Below, piece by piece: positions 1 through 7,755 of a stretch of DNA of 64,000 nt (the first letter of the stretch is position 1; every line of letters starts with the position of its first letter). The notes under the pieces were generated by a model. It made no database searches and was not told the origin of the DNA. It worked only from the letters and a program-made list of their open reading frames with translations. A program made the position numbers and the translations under genes. Source of the DNA: an uncultured Lachnospiraceae bacterium (GTDB lineage: Bacteria; Bacillota; Clostridia; Lachnospirales; Lachnospiraceae); the NCBI GenBank assembly GCA_947566705.1, contig CANOLA010000001.1:60216-124215 (forward strand), read 5' to 3'.

Positions 1-128
1 ATTCCCATCCACAGTGTCCCCGGAACTTTGACAATTCCGTAAACCAGGTAACAGATGACAAGCGGCCAGAAAAGCATAATATTCTTTTTAAAAACTGTTT
101 TATTAAAAAAGGATGTCTTTGACCTCAT
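1..128 (-). CDS. ABC transporter permease, N-terminal fragment (cut by window edge)
   Basis: An ATG at 128 opens a frame that runs off the left end without a stop, giving 42 residues that begin MRSKTSFFNKTVFKKN and pass into a hydrophobic stretch (LFWPLVICYLVYGIV). This basic start followed by a first membrane span is typical of the large permease next to YtrB-type ATPases. It overlaps the 3' end of the ATPase gene by 26 bases in another frame, which suggests translational coupling. The rest lies outside the window, so the permease call rests on this fragment and on the regulator-ATPase context. Confidence 0.6.
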   Translation of the reverse strand, partial: MRSKTSFFNKTVFKKNIMLFWPLVICYLVYGIVKVPGTLWMG

Positions 129-1008
129 ACCCCAGGCCTCCCATCTCATAGATAAAAATTTCCTCCAGCGTCAGCGGCAGAACATCCACAACGACAGCCA
201 TATTTTCATCAGCCATCAGCGCCCGCTGCGCCTCTTTTGGACTTCCCTTGACAATCAGGGTATAGACACGTCCGATATTGGACATATGAAGCACCTCAAA
301 ATCCTGCGACAGCTTCGGCATACCGGTCGGACATGCCACCTGGATTTTGCTGATATTCCCCTGCAGCTCCATCAGGGAACGCTCCAGTATGATTTTCCCG
401 TGGTTCATAATCCCGACGTGGTCGCACACATCCTCCAGCTCCCTTAAATTATGCGAAGACACCAGCACTGTCATCTGGTTTTCTGCAACCTCTGCCATCA
501 GTATGCTCCATATCTGGCGGCGCATTACCGGGTCCAGTCCGTCCAGCGGCTCGTCCAGTACAAGAAGCTTCGGCTGGCAGCAGATGGAAAGCCAGAATGC
601 CACCTGTTTCTGCATTCCTTTTGACAGCTTGCGGATATTGCGCCTGATATCTATTTCCGGATAAAATTCCTGCATCCGGTAAAACTTTTTTTCATCAAAA
701 GAGGGATAAATTCCTTTGTAATAACGCATCATTTCCAGCGTATCCGCCTGGAGAAAGTAAAACGGATTATCCGGGATGCACGAAATTTCCGCCTTGATTT
801 TACAGTTTTCATAAACCGGTTCGCCGTCAATAAAAATCTCTCCTGCATCCGGTCTGTAAACACCGGTCAGGTGACGGATCAGTGTGGATTTTCCGGCTCC
901 GTTCGGTCCTACAAGACCATAAACCGCTCCTTTTTCCACCTGCATGTTTACACCGGAAAGCGCGCAGAATTCGTCAAATTTCTTTATCAGATTATTTACT
1001 TCAATCAA
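103..1008 (-). CDS. ABC transporter ATP-binding protein (YtrB-like)
   Basis: This 301-residue nucleotide-binding subunit would power the adjoining permease at the membrane. Walker A GPNGAGKST is at about residues 34-42, the signature LSKGMQK at 128-134, Walker B LLVLDEP at 148-154, and the SSH switch histidine near 185. About 90 residues of less conserved C-terminal domain follow. It lies 12 bases downstream of a short GntR regulator, the arrangement of Bacillus ytrA-ytrB, whose operon responds to cell-wall antibiotics in that genus. The substrate here cannot be read from the sequence. All ATPase motifs are intact. Confidence 0.9.
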   Translation of the reverse strand: MIEVNNLIKKFDEFCALSGVNMQVEKGAVYGLVGPNGAGKSTLIRHLTGVYRPDAGEIFIDGEPVYENCKIKAEISCIPDNPFYFLQADTLEMMRYYKGIYPSFDEKKFYRMQEFYPEIDIRRNIRKLSKGMQKQVAFWLSICCQPKLLVLDEPLDGLDPVMRRQIWSILMAEVAENQMTVLVSSHNLRELEDVCDHVGIMNHGKIILERSLMELQGNISKIQVACPTGMPKLSQDFEVLHMSNIGRVYTLIVKGSPKEAQRALMADENMAVVVDVLPLTLEEIFIYEMGGLGYEVKDILF

Positions 1009-1020
1009 GTTTTTTTCTCC

Positions 1021-1392
1021 TTAATCTGCAGTATCCGCCGCGTCAGCCAGTGTATGTACACGCATCACCAGCTCATCTGCCGCCGCGGACAGTCCAAGAA
1101 GTTCCAAAACCACACAGTCAAAGTTATCCAGCAGTTTCTGCTTTCTGCACCCTGAGTCGACAGAAACAGCATATTCCCCTGTTTTTTCCACGGCATAAAT
1201 GTAACCGTCCTCCTCCAGACTACGGTATGCACGTTCAACCACTGCCGGATTGACAGTAAGCTTTAATGCCAGCTGGCGCACCGGCGGCAGCTTCTCATTT
1301 TCTGTTATGGCATTTGATAAAATCATTTTGCGGATTCCGTCTTTTATCTGTTCATAGATTGGTCTCGCATCCCTGTAACCCGGCTGAATCAA
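1021..1392 (-). CDS. GntR-family transcriptional regulator, YtrA type
   Basis: This 123-residue protein has an N-terminal GntR winged helix (PIYEQIKDGIRK, then LPPVRQLALKL and VVERAYRSLEEDGYIY) and only a short helical tail, the size of the YtrA subfamily. The start codon is TTG, supported by AGGAGG seven bases upstream and by the absence of an earlier in-frame start at that spacing. It is the first gene of the regulator-ATPase-permease operon. A 28-base near-palindrome just upstream is a good candidate for autoregulation. YtrA-type proteins normally repress their own ABC operon. Confidence 0.88.
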   Translation of the reverse strand: MIQPGYRDARPIYEQIKDGIRKMILSNAITENEKLPPVRQLALKLTVNPAVVERAYRSLEEDGYIYAVEKTGEYAVSVDSGCRKQKLLDNFDCVVLELLGLSAAADELVMRVHTLADAADTAD

Positions 1393-1410
1393 AACAGTTC
1401 CTCCTATCTG

Positions 1411-1438
1411 GTAATATCCCCCTCAGGGAGAATATTAC
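1411..1438 (-). promoter_or_regulatory. Near-palindromic operator upstream of the GntR gene
   Basis: The arms GTAATAT and ATATTAC flank a C-rich/G-rich centre, making a 28-base imperfect inverted repeat about 20 bases before the TTG start. GntR/YtrA proteins bind such palindromes over their own promoters. The assignment to this regulator is by position. No clear -35 box was found. Confidence 0.5.
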
Positions 1439-1501
1439 ATAGTTTAACATAGATTCTGATACAGGAATTTAATAACTGTGTAATTATTTCTTATGAATTT
1501 C

Positions 1502-2371
1502 TTAATCTTTATACCCCTGCTGTCCCGGTGTATCCGGCAGCATCAGAAACGCCCCCAGGTTTCCGCGTTTTCCATGGCTTGCCCTGTGTGAAAACAAAAG
1601 ACTGTGGTTACAGCAGGTGCAGATATTTGTCACGGCAAGATGCTCTTCTGTAATGCCTGCCTCCCGTAACACAATTTCATTGCTTTTCCATAAATTGAGC
1701 TGGTATTTTCCGTTTCCCTTTGATATCAGTATTTCCTTCTCATGCCCTTTAAATTCCCGGCCAAAGGCTTCCATTACATCTTCGCTGACTTCATAACAGT
1801 CCTGGCAGATGGACGGTCCCACTGCCGCATAAACGTCCCCTGGCATGGTGCCAAACTCCATATACATCGCCATAAGGGTGACTGCCCCCATCCGTTCCAC
1901 GGTTCCCCGCCAGCCGGAATGGGAAAGTCCGATGGCATGATGCACAGGATCCACAAAAAAAAGCGGAACACAGTCTGCATAAAAGGTAGCCAGCAGCAGT
2001 CCACGCTCATTGGTAATCAGTCCGTCGATATCCTTATATGTTTTTTCCCTGGTAACTCCCATTCCTGCAAATGACCGGTCCACACGCATAACATTTGTGG
2101 TGTGGGTCTGGTCAGAGCATACAATATCAGAAATACTGCAGCCAAATGCCCCGGCAGCCCTTTTAAAATTTTCTGTCACTGCCTTTGGATCATCCCCCCT
2201 GGAAAAACTTAAATTCAGACTCTCAAAACATCCTTTGCTCACACCGCCCCGGCGCGTGGTAAACCCGTGTTTTACAATCCCGGTTTTCTCCAGAAGAGGA
2301 TAGGAAAGGAGCGGAATATTCCCCTCCTTTACCTCAAGTATCTGTCGGCTGTCTTTTTTCTTAAAATCCAT
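1502..2371 (-). CDS. pgeF: Peptidoglycan editing factor PgeF (YfiH/laccase-domain family)
   Basis: This 289-residue protein belongs to the DUF152/YfiH family, whose members act as purine nucleoside phosphorylase/oxidase-like enzymes and have been linked to removing L-Ser mis-incorporated in peptidoglycan precursors. Visible family motifs are TTRRGGVS near the N-terminus, the metal-ligand region YADCVPLFF, the histidine motif LSHSGWRGTVERM, and the late CTCCNHSLLFSHR stretch. The ATG at 2371 was chosen because GGAG lies nine bases upstream. An in-frame ATG at 2404 would overlap yraN by 11 bases and has no better site. It is the last gene of the long rplS-rnhB-yraN run. Confidence 0.85.
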   Translation of the reverse strand: MDFKKKDSRQILEVKEGNIPLLSYPLLEKTGIVKHGFTTRRGGVSKGCFESLNLSFSRGDDPKAVTENFKRAAGAFGCSISDIVCSDQTHTTNVMRVDRSFAGMGVTREKTYKDIDGLITNERGLLLATFYADCVPLFFVDPVHHAIGLSHSGWRGTVERMGAVTLMAMYMEFGTMPGDVYAAVGPSICQDCYEVSEDVMEAFGREFKGHEKEILISKGNGKYQLNLWKSNEIVLREAGITEEHLAVTNICTCCNHSLLFSHRASHGKRGNLGAFLMLPDTPGQQGYKD

Positions 2372-2393
2372 GATAAAATTCTCCTGCAAATGA

Positions 2394-2741
2394 CTAAATC
2401 CCAAAAGCGTTCTTAAGAAGCGTAATCTTTGTTTTTTCTACTGCCACCACATCAAAACGGCATTCGGTATCCGCTGCATAACCGTTCTTCTGCATATAAT
2501 ACTGCGCCACACGGATAATCTTCTGCTGTTTTTTATACGTAACAGCTTCAAACGGCGAACCATAGTCTGTCCCGGAACGGAATTTGACTTCAACAAAGCA
2601 AAGGTATTCACTGTCCCTTGCAATAATGTCAATTTCGCCTGTCCGGCAGCGGAAGTTCTTTTCCAGAATCTGATAGCCGTTTTGGGACAGATATGCCGCC
2701 GCTTCCGCCTCCCGGACCGCTCCCACCTGTCTGTTGTTCAT
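2394..2741 (-). CDS. yraN: YraN/UPF0102 family endonuclease-like protein
   Basis: A 115-residue protein with the restriction-endonuclease-like core of UPF0102: GEIDIIARD followed by LCFVEVKFRSG (the D...ExK pattern), then AVTYKKQQKI. It starts one base into the stop codon of the FlhB-like gene (TAATG overlap), so the two are translationally coupled. The cellular role of the family is still poorly defined. Its place after rnhB and ylqH matches the conserved Firmicutes neighbourhood. Confidence 0.88.
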   Translation of the reverse strand: MNNRQVGAVREAEAAAYLSQNGYQILEKNFRCRTGEIDIIARDSEYLCFVEVKFRSGTDYGSPFEAVTYKKQQKIIRVAQYYMQKNGYAADTECRFDVVAVEKTKITLLKNAFGI

Positions 2742-3106
2742 TAGCGTCCCCCGTTCCTTGCCATATCCACCTTGGATTTCAGGCGGTCCATATCATCCAC
2801 AAAAACCAGGATTTCTGCAACTGCCTCATACAGTTCCGGCGGAATCATGTCCCCGATCTGCAGTCTGGAAAGAGTGTCTGCAAGCTGGTTGTCCTGGTAG
2901 GTGGGAACATCATTTTCTTTTGCTGTTTCTATTATTTTTTCTGCAACCTTTCCTTTACCGGTCGCAAGGATTTTCGGCGCTGCCTCCCCCGGCTCATAGG
3001 CAATTGCCACAGCCGTTTTATCGTCTGTCCCTTTTTTTGCGCCGCCTTTTTGTGTTCCTCCTGTAATTTTACCAAACTGGTAAGGTTTAAAATTATTATC
3101 TGCCAT
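2741..3106 (-). CDS. ylqH: FlhB C-terminal-domain-like protein (YlqH type)
   Basis: This 121-residue soluble protein resembles only the cytoplasmic C-terminal domain of FlhB/EscU export switches (AVAIAYEPGEAAPKI, then VPTYQDNQLADTLSRL and the helical end). It has no membrane-spanning N-terminal half. The autocleavage motif NPTH of true FlhB is not present: the equivalent region reads AVAIAYEPG. B. subtilis YlqH has the same short form at the same place beside ylqG and rnhB. No flagellar genes are in the window, so a role in export is uncertain. Confidence 0.8.
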   Translation of the reverse strand: MADNNFKPYQFGKITGGTQKGGAKKGTDDKTAVAIAYEPGEAAPKILATGKGKVAEKIIETAKENDVPTYQDNQLADTLSRLQIGDMIPPELYEAVAEILVFVDDMDRLKSKVDMARNGGR

Positions 3107-3108
3107 AT

Positions 3109-4896
3109 CTATGCCCTCATATCAAAGGAATACCTGTGCAGCTTTCCTGCCGACGGCTGGTCTTTTTTCAGAAAATCCTCTACAAAATTTACATGTTTTT
3201 CCTCATTTATCACAGTTGTTTTGCAATTATATCCTTTTTTTGCCAGCTTTGCTTCCAGTACCGGAATATTTTTCTGAATAATGGCGTACGCCTCATCACT
3301 TTCAAGATAGAAATTTGTTTCCAGGTTATGTCCCAGAAGACGCACTGACACATCCGTAGGTCCGAGGCTTTTCATATCCAGATGAAGAAATGCGCTTAAT
3401 TCCCCGTCTTTTTCAGCCAGGTTTTTCTTGTTCGTATAGACATAAAGCTCCCCGCTTGCATTCTGCCCTGACATTTTAAGCGGAATCTGTACATAAGTAT
3501 AAATCTGGTTAATCTGGTTCATAAATTCCACATTGCCGCGGATATCAGCTGCAGCCTGTGCAAAACTGGAATTCTCATGCCCTGTCACACGCATGGCATG
3601 CATAAGCCGCTGCATCTGGTTATCCAGACGCTCGTAAAGCTGCCTTATTTCCGGCTTTTCGGAAAGTTCCTTCGGACTGACCATCCACTGCTGCTCCATG
3701 GAATCCTTAAGCAGAGCTGCAAACTGTTTAGAAGAAAACAGTCTGTGAAGCGGTTCACGCTCCATAAAAAAATGGTCTCCCAGAACCTGCTGCAGATCCT
3801 TTAATACTTCCGCTGCCCCGCTGTCCCTGCCATATGCAGTTTCCTCGATTCCCAGAAGCTTCCCAATCATCTGGTTTAATTCTTTTAACTGCACATCATC
3901 AAAAAGCGCGCCAAGCGTATGGGGAATCTGCGGTCCCTGCAAATTCCGTATCTGGTCTGTTTCCACTGCCGCATTCTCTGTCAGTCCGCTTTCCGCAGCC
4001 TGTGCTGTTTCTGCCGTTTGGACTGCTTCTGCTGTTTCTGCCGCACCGGAGGTTTCAGCCGTCGCTGCGACCTGCTCTGCCGGCTGAAGCGCCTGCTGCG
4101 CATCTGAAAATATATTTTCTGCAGTATTTTCAAAAACCGCACTTTCCCCCGGCTGCTGTGTAAACAGCTCCTGCAAAACGGCCTCCTGCGGAATATCGGG
4201 AAGGTTTTCTGTCAGGATGGAAAGCACTTCCTTTCCCATACCGCGCATCTGCTCCACCGGAAGCTCTTCTGCTGCAAGCGCCCTTGGAAGCTCCTCCATA
4301 AAACTGTCAAGCTCCGCCGTGATTGCCTGCCGGTCTGTCAGATAATTTTCAAACTGTGCGGCGTTTTCCTTTGTAACCAGAATTCCGAGCTTGTTTAACT
4401 GGACAATAGTCTGTACATCAATGTCAGGATTGGCATTTACAATCCTTGCCATCTGGTTTAGGCTCCCCTTGTCAATCGGCATCTGCTCCTGCATCATCCG
4501 GTTTACCATGGAAAGGTAATCCGGCTCCGTTGGAAGTCCCGCCGCCGTGAGCGCCTGCATCAGTGTATAATTACCGCTCGTGCCGTCCATAACAAACGGA
4601 CGGATGGCAATCTGGACGCCGTCGTTTGATTTCACCTGAAAAAACATGGATTCCCCCACATTAATGGAGACTTTTCCTTCCATGCGCGCACTAATCTGCT
4701 GTCCGCTTGAGAGTGCGAGCGTCACCCTCCCGTTTTTCATGGAGCTGACCGTCCCCTCAAATATATTTCCTTTTGTCAGGGAACGCAGGGAGGACGCCAG
4801 ATTTTCCACACCTTTCGTTCCGGTGATTTTTCCCTGTTTGCCCTGTTCCGGCGTTTTCGTCTGCCGGTACTGTCCCATCCAGTCTGAAATCTGCAC
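3109..4896 (-). CDS. FliK C-terminal-like protein (YlqG type)
   Basis: A 595-residue protein, predicted soluble, starting with GTG behind a GGGGG ribosome site. Three parts are visible: an N-terminal third rich in Gln/Thr; an Ala/Glu/Thr-rich low-complexity linker around residues 250-310 (repeats such as AETAEAVQTAETAQAAE); and a C-terminal region near 440-590 containing IPLKMSGQNASGELYVY and HLDMKSLGPTDVSVRL. The last segment matches the FliK hook-length-control C-terminal domain, which in flagella contacts FlhB. Pairing with an FlhB-C homologue just downstream repeats that partnership. This fits Bacillus YlqG/YlqH, whose function is unknown. Confidence 0.72.
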   Translation of the reverse strand: MQISDWMGQYRQTKTPEQGKQGKITGTKGVENLASSLRSLTKGNIFEGTVSSMKNGRVTLALSSGQQISARMEGKVSINVGESMFFQVKSNDGVQIAIRPFVMDGTSGNYTLMQALTAAGLPTEPDYLSMVNRMMQEQMPIDKGSLNQMARIVNANPDIDVQTIVQLNKLGILVTKENAAQFENYLTDRQAITAELDSFMEELPRALAAEELPVEQMRGMGKEVLSILTENLPDIPQEAVLQELFTQQPGESAVFENTAENIFSDAQQALQPAEQVAATAETSGAAETAEAVQTAETAQAAESGLTENAAVETDQIRNLQGPQIPHTLGALFDDVQLKELNQMIGKLLGIEETAYGRDSGAAEVLKDLQQVLGDHFFMEREPLHRLFSSKQFAALLKDSMEQQWMVSPKELSEKPEIRQLYERLDNQMQRLMHAMRVTGHENSSFAQAAADIRGNVEFMNQINQIYTYVQIPLKMSGQNASGELYVYTNKKNLAEKDGELSAFLHLDMKSLGPTDVSVRLLGHNLETNFYLESDEAYAIIQKNIPVLEAKLAKKGYNCKTTVINEEKHVNFVEDFLKKDQPSAGKLHRYSFDMRA

Positions 4897-4916
4897 AGTC
4901 TGTACCCCCTTTTTAT

Positions 4917-5687
4917 TTAATTTACTGTAAAGTTTTTAATAAACGACCTTCTGTGAATTGGTGTCGGACCGTATTCTTTCAGTGCCTGGATATGCTCTGC
5001 GCTTCCATAGCCTTTATTGCTGGCAAAATGATACTGCGGATAAATGTCCTCATAAGCTTCCATCATCTTATCCCTTGTTACCTTCGCAATAATGGATGCT
5101 GCACCAATGGAAATGCTTTTTGCATCCCCTTTAATAATCGGCACCTGCTTCATGGAAAGTCCCGGAATTGTTACCGCATCATTTAACAGTAAATCCGGTG
5201 TCTGTGACAGCTTTCCAACCGCCTCACGCATGGCCTCGTAAGTTGCCTGCAGGATATTGATTTCATCAATCCTCTCCGGTCCTGCCATACCGATTCCCGT
5301 GGAAACTGCCTGCTCCATAATAATCCCGTAAAGCTCCTCCCGTTTTTTTGCGGTAAGCTTTTTGGAATCATTGATACCGAGTATCCCGCAGTCCTTCGGC
5401 AGAATCACTGCGGCAGCCACTACCGGACCTGCAAGCGGTCCCCTGCCCACTTCATCAATTCCACATATATATGTATAATTATCGTACTCTTTTTCGTATT
5501 TCTTTAATGTTTCCATGCGCGCCTTTTCTGCAAGAAGCCGGTCATACCGCTTTTTTGCAGTTTCCACAAGCTTCTTTATGCCTGCGCGTTCATCCTTTTC
5601 GTGGCAGCTGATAAATTCAGGAAGCCTTTCATCCGGGCATTCTGACAGCTCTGCCTTTATTTCACCAGTCTTTTTTTCACTTATCAT
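4917..5687 (-). CDS. rnhB: Ribonuclease HII
   Basis: Removes RNA from RNA:DNA hybrids and single ribonucleotides from DNA. The 256-residue form has a charged helical N-terminal extension of about 70 residues, common in Clostridia, and then the catalytic core: CGIDEVGRGPLAGPVVAA (catalytic Asp-Glu), INDSKKLTAKKRE, LLLNDAVTIPG and SIIAKVTRDKMM with the later acidic residues. I start it at the ATG at 5687, 25 bases after the rbgA stop and preceded by GGGGAAG. The longer in-frame ATG at 5765 would overlap rbgA by 53 bases. Position between rbgA and ylqG is classical. Confidence 0.92.
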   Translation of the reverse strand: MISEKKTGEIKAELSECPDERLPEFISCHEKDERAGIKKLVETAKKRYDRLLAEKARMETLKKYEKEYDNYTYICGIDEVGRGPLAGPVVAAAVILPKDCGILGINDSKKLTAKKREELYGIIMEQAVSTGIGMAGPERIDEINILQATYEAMREAVGKLSQTPDLLLNDAVTIPGLSMKQVPIIKGDAKSISIGAASIIAKVTRDKMMEAYEDIYPQYHFASNKGYGSAEHIQALKEYGPTPIHRRSFIKNFTVN

Positions 5688-5712
5688 ATGTAACTTCCCC
5701 AGAAGCACTGCT

Positions 5713-6552
5713 TCATGGCCTCTCCAGTGTAATTCTTCCCAGCCGTCCGCTCCTGAAATCGTCAATTAACAGGGCTGCAGCTTTGCTGTAATCCAGTTCA
5801 TTTCCTTTTGACATACAGTTACGTACCCTCGCAATCTCCAAAAGCACGTCAGCTTCCGTGCCGTCTGTGCTGACCTGGTAACGCTCTGTAAGCGAAAACG
5901 GATACTGCTCCTTTAAAAAACGAATCAGCTGTACTGCCAGTTCATCTGTATTAAGTATTTCATCGTTCATGGAGCCGATAAACGCCAGACGCTGCCCTCC
6001 CATCTGGTCCTCAAACTTCGGCCAGAGAATACCGGGCGTATCTAAAAGCTCCACATCCTTATGAAGTCTTATCCACTGCTTCCCCTTGGTTACTCCGGGG
6101 CGGTTGCCCGTTTTCGCACATGCTTTTCCAGCATAGGAATTAATAAATGTGGATTTGCCGACATTCGGAATCCCGACAACCATGGCACGGACCGGGCGGT
6201 TTTTGATTCCGCGTTTTTTATCGCGTTCAATTTTTTCCCGGCATGCCTCCATAATCATATCCGTAATGGATTTCATTCCGTTTCTTTTTCTGGCATCCAG
6301 ACTTACCACATAATACCCTTGTTTTTTGAAATATGATGCCCATTCATCCGTTGCCTCTTTATCTGCAAGGTCTGCTTTATTCATTAAAATCATCCGGTAT
6401 TTATTTTTTCCAAGTTCGTCAATATCCGGATTCCTGCTGCTAAACGGTATTCTGGCATCTACCAGTTCGATGACAATGTCGATTAACTTTATGTCTTCCT
6501 TCATCTGGCGCTTTGCCTTTGTCATATGCCCCGGATACCACTGATAATTCAT
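5713..6552 (-). CDS. rbgA: Ribosome biogenesis GTPase RbgA (YlqF)
   Basis: A 279-residue circularly permuted GTPase needed for late assembly of the 50S subunit. The permuted order is visible: the G4 motif NKADL near residue 58 precedes G1 GIPNVGKST near 127-135 and G3 DTPGILWPKF near 173. The N-terminus MNYQWYPGHMTKAKRQ is the family hallmark. The C-terminal helical domain interacts with rRNA. It sits between the signal-peptidase-like gene and rnhB, as in Bacillus (rplS-ylqF-rnhB). Confidence 0.95.
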   Translation of the reverse strand: MNYQWYPGHMTKAKRQMKEDIKLIDIVIELVDARIPFSSRNPDIDELGKNKYRMILMNKADLADKEATDEWASYFKKQGYYVVSLDARKRNGMKSITDMIMEACREKIERDKKRGIKNRPVRAMVVGIPNVGKSTFINSYAGKACAKTGNRPGVTKGKQWIRLHKDVELLDTPGILWPKFEDQMGGQRLAFIGSMNDEILNTDELAVQLIRFLKEQYPFSLTERYQVSTDGTEADVLLEIARVRNCMSKGNELDYSKAAALLIDDFRSGRLGRITLERP

Positions 6553-6630
6553 AATTTGTATTCTGCCGCAAAAAACACGTTTGTCCGCGGCTTATCCTTT
6601 CTTTGTTTTCAGGATGCCCCTTATGTATCC

Positions 6631-7212
6631 TTAATGGATAAATCCCATGTCCGTAATTTTATTAAAATGGAACCATGCTTTTCCGATAATATGTTCTTTC
6701 TGGATGCTTCCGATATTTGCCATCCGGCTGTCCTCACTGTTATTGCGGTTATCCCCCAGAACAAAATACTCATTATTCTCCAGCTTGATTTCATCCTCTG
6801 CAATCCCCGGCTCCTCAATGGAAGCCACGGAAATATCCTCATTGTAAATTTCCCCGTTGACATACAGCGCCCCGTCATGAATCCATACACTGTCTCCGGG
6901 GCATGCCATGACACGTCTCACATAATAATGGGACTTTTCATTGCCGTTTGGCAGAAATACGACCACATCCCCCTGCTTTGGTTCCTTCACCATATAGACA
7001 AAACTGTTTACCAGTATCTGCTCTTCGTTTTCAAGGGTTTCTGCCATGGCGTTTCCCACCACGCTTGTACGCAGTCCGAAAAAACGTACCAGGGTATAGG
7101 CAATAACCACCACAATCAGGCAGGATAGTACCCAGGAAGCGATTTCCTTTAAAAGCGGTATATTGATTTTTTTCCTTCTTTTGTTAAAATTTAATCCACT
7201 GTTCCTTCGCAA
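6631..7212 (-). CDS. Signal peptidase I homologue lacking the catalytic Ser-Lys dyad
   Basis: A 193-residue type I signal peptidase fold: basic N-terminus, one membrane span (SWVLSCLIVVVIAYTLVRFF), then boxes B to E. Box E is perfect (GDNRNNSEDSR). However, box B reads GNAMAETL where active enzymes have G-x-S-M-x-P-T-L, so the nucleophilic Ser is Ala. Box D reads YYVRRVMACPGD, where the general base Lys of the usual KRV is Arg. I checked both on the DNA (GCC-ATG and AGA-CGT). The protein is therefore predicted to be inactive as a peptidase. It starts with TTG, eight bases after GGAG. It lies where lepB normally sits between rplS and rbgA. Confidence 0.88.
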   Translation of the reverse strand: MRRNSGLNFNKRRKKINIPLLKEIASWVLSCLIVVVIAYTLVRFFGLRTSVVGNAMAETLENEEQILVNSFVYMVKEPKQGDVVVFLPNGNEKSHYYVRRVMACPGDSVWIHDGALYVNGEIYNEDISVASIEEPGIAEDEIKLENNEYFVLGDNRNNSEDSRMANIGSIQKEHIIGKAWFHFNKITDMGFIH

Positions 7213-7233
7213 GATATCATCTCCAGTTTTAAA

Positions 7234-7272
7234 TTTCTGATATATCAGAAAAGAACTGGTACAATGTACCAG
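7234..7272 (-). terminator. Two hairpins between rplS and the signal-peptidase-like gene
   Basis: An arm pair CTGGTAC/GTACCAG (7256-7272) follows the rplS stop and leads on the minus strand into a T-rich stretch. It is followed by an 18-base perfect palindrome, TTTCTGATATATCAGAAA (7234-7251). The first looks like a weak terminator or processing site. The second may be a second stem or a protein site. Transcription may continue into the next gene. Confidence 0.4.
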
Positions 7273-7287
7273 CTCCCTGACGCAAAA

Positions 7288-7641
7288 TTATTTTACTTTT
7301 TCTTTTACCTTGGCAGCCTTGCCGACACGGTCTCTTAAATAGAAAAGCTTTGCACGGCGAACCTTACCCATACGGACAACTTCCACCTTCTCTACATTCG
7401 GAGAATGTAACGGCCATGTTTTTTCAACACCAACGCCATTGGAAAGCTTGCGGACGGTAAAAGTCTCACGGTTGCTTCCGTTCTGTTTTTTAATTACAGT
7501 TCCTTCAAAAACCTGAATACGCTCACGGTTTCCTTCCTTGATCTTACCGTAAACCTTAACGGTATCACCAACGGAAAACTTTGGCGGTTCAGCCTTTAAC
7601 TGCTCTGCCTCAATGCTTCTGATAATTTCTGTTGCGTTCAT
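7288..7641 (-). CDS. rplS: 50S ribosomal protein L19
   Basis: A 117-residue ribosomal protein at the 30S-50S interface. The L19 signature is clear: [18 protein letters not shown], then [28 protein letters not shown] and the basic [11 protein letters not shown]. The ATG at 7641 ([11 protein letters not shown]) is preceded by AGGAGG and gives the normal length. An open frame extending 36 codons upstream has no support. It follows trmD, the usual rimM-trmD-rplS order. Confidence 0.97.
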   Translation of the reverse strand: MNATEIIRSIEAEQLKAEPPKFSVGDTVKVYGKIKEGNRERIQVFEGTVIKKQNGSNRETFTVRKLSNGVGVEKTWPLHSPNVEKVEVVRMGKVRRAKLFYLRDRVGKAAKVKEKVK

Positions 7642-7755
7642 TCTGTGACCTCCTAATTTATCTGACGTTCTTAATGCATTCATACGCAAAAGCGGACCGT
7701 CAACTTTTTCACACCATAATAAATTAACATAATCCGGGCAAAAATGCAAGCCTTT

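Noticed and set aside
7642-7755. L19 ribosomal leader RNA
   Set aside because: The short gap has a ribosome site but I could not fit the known L19 leader structure.
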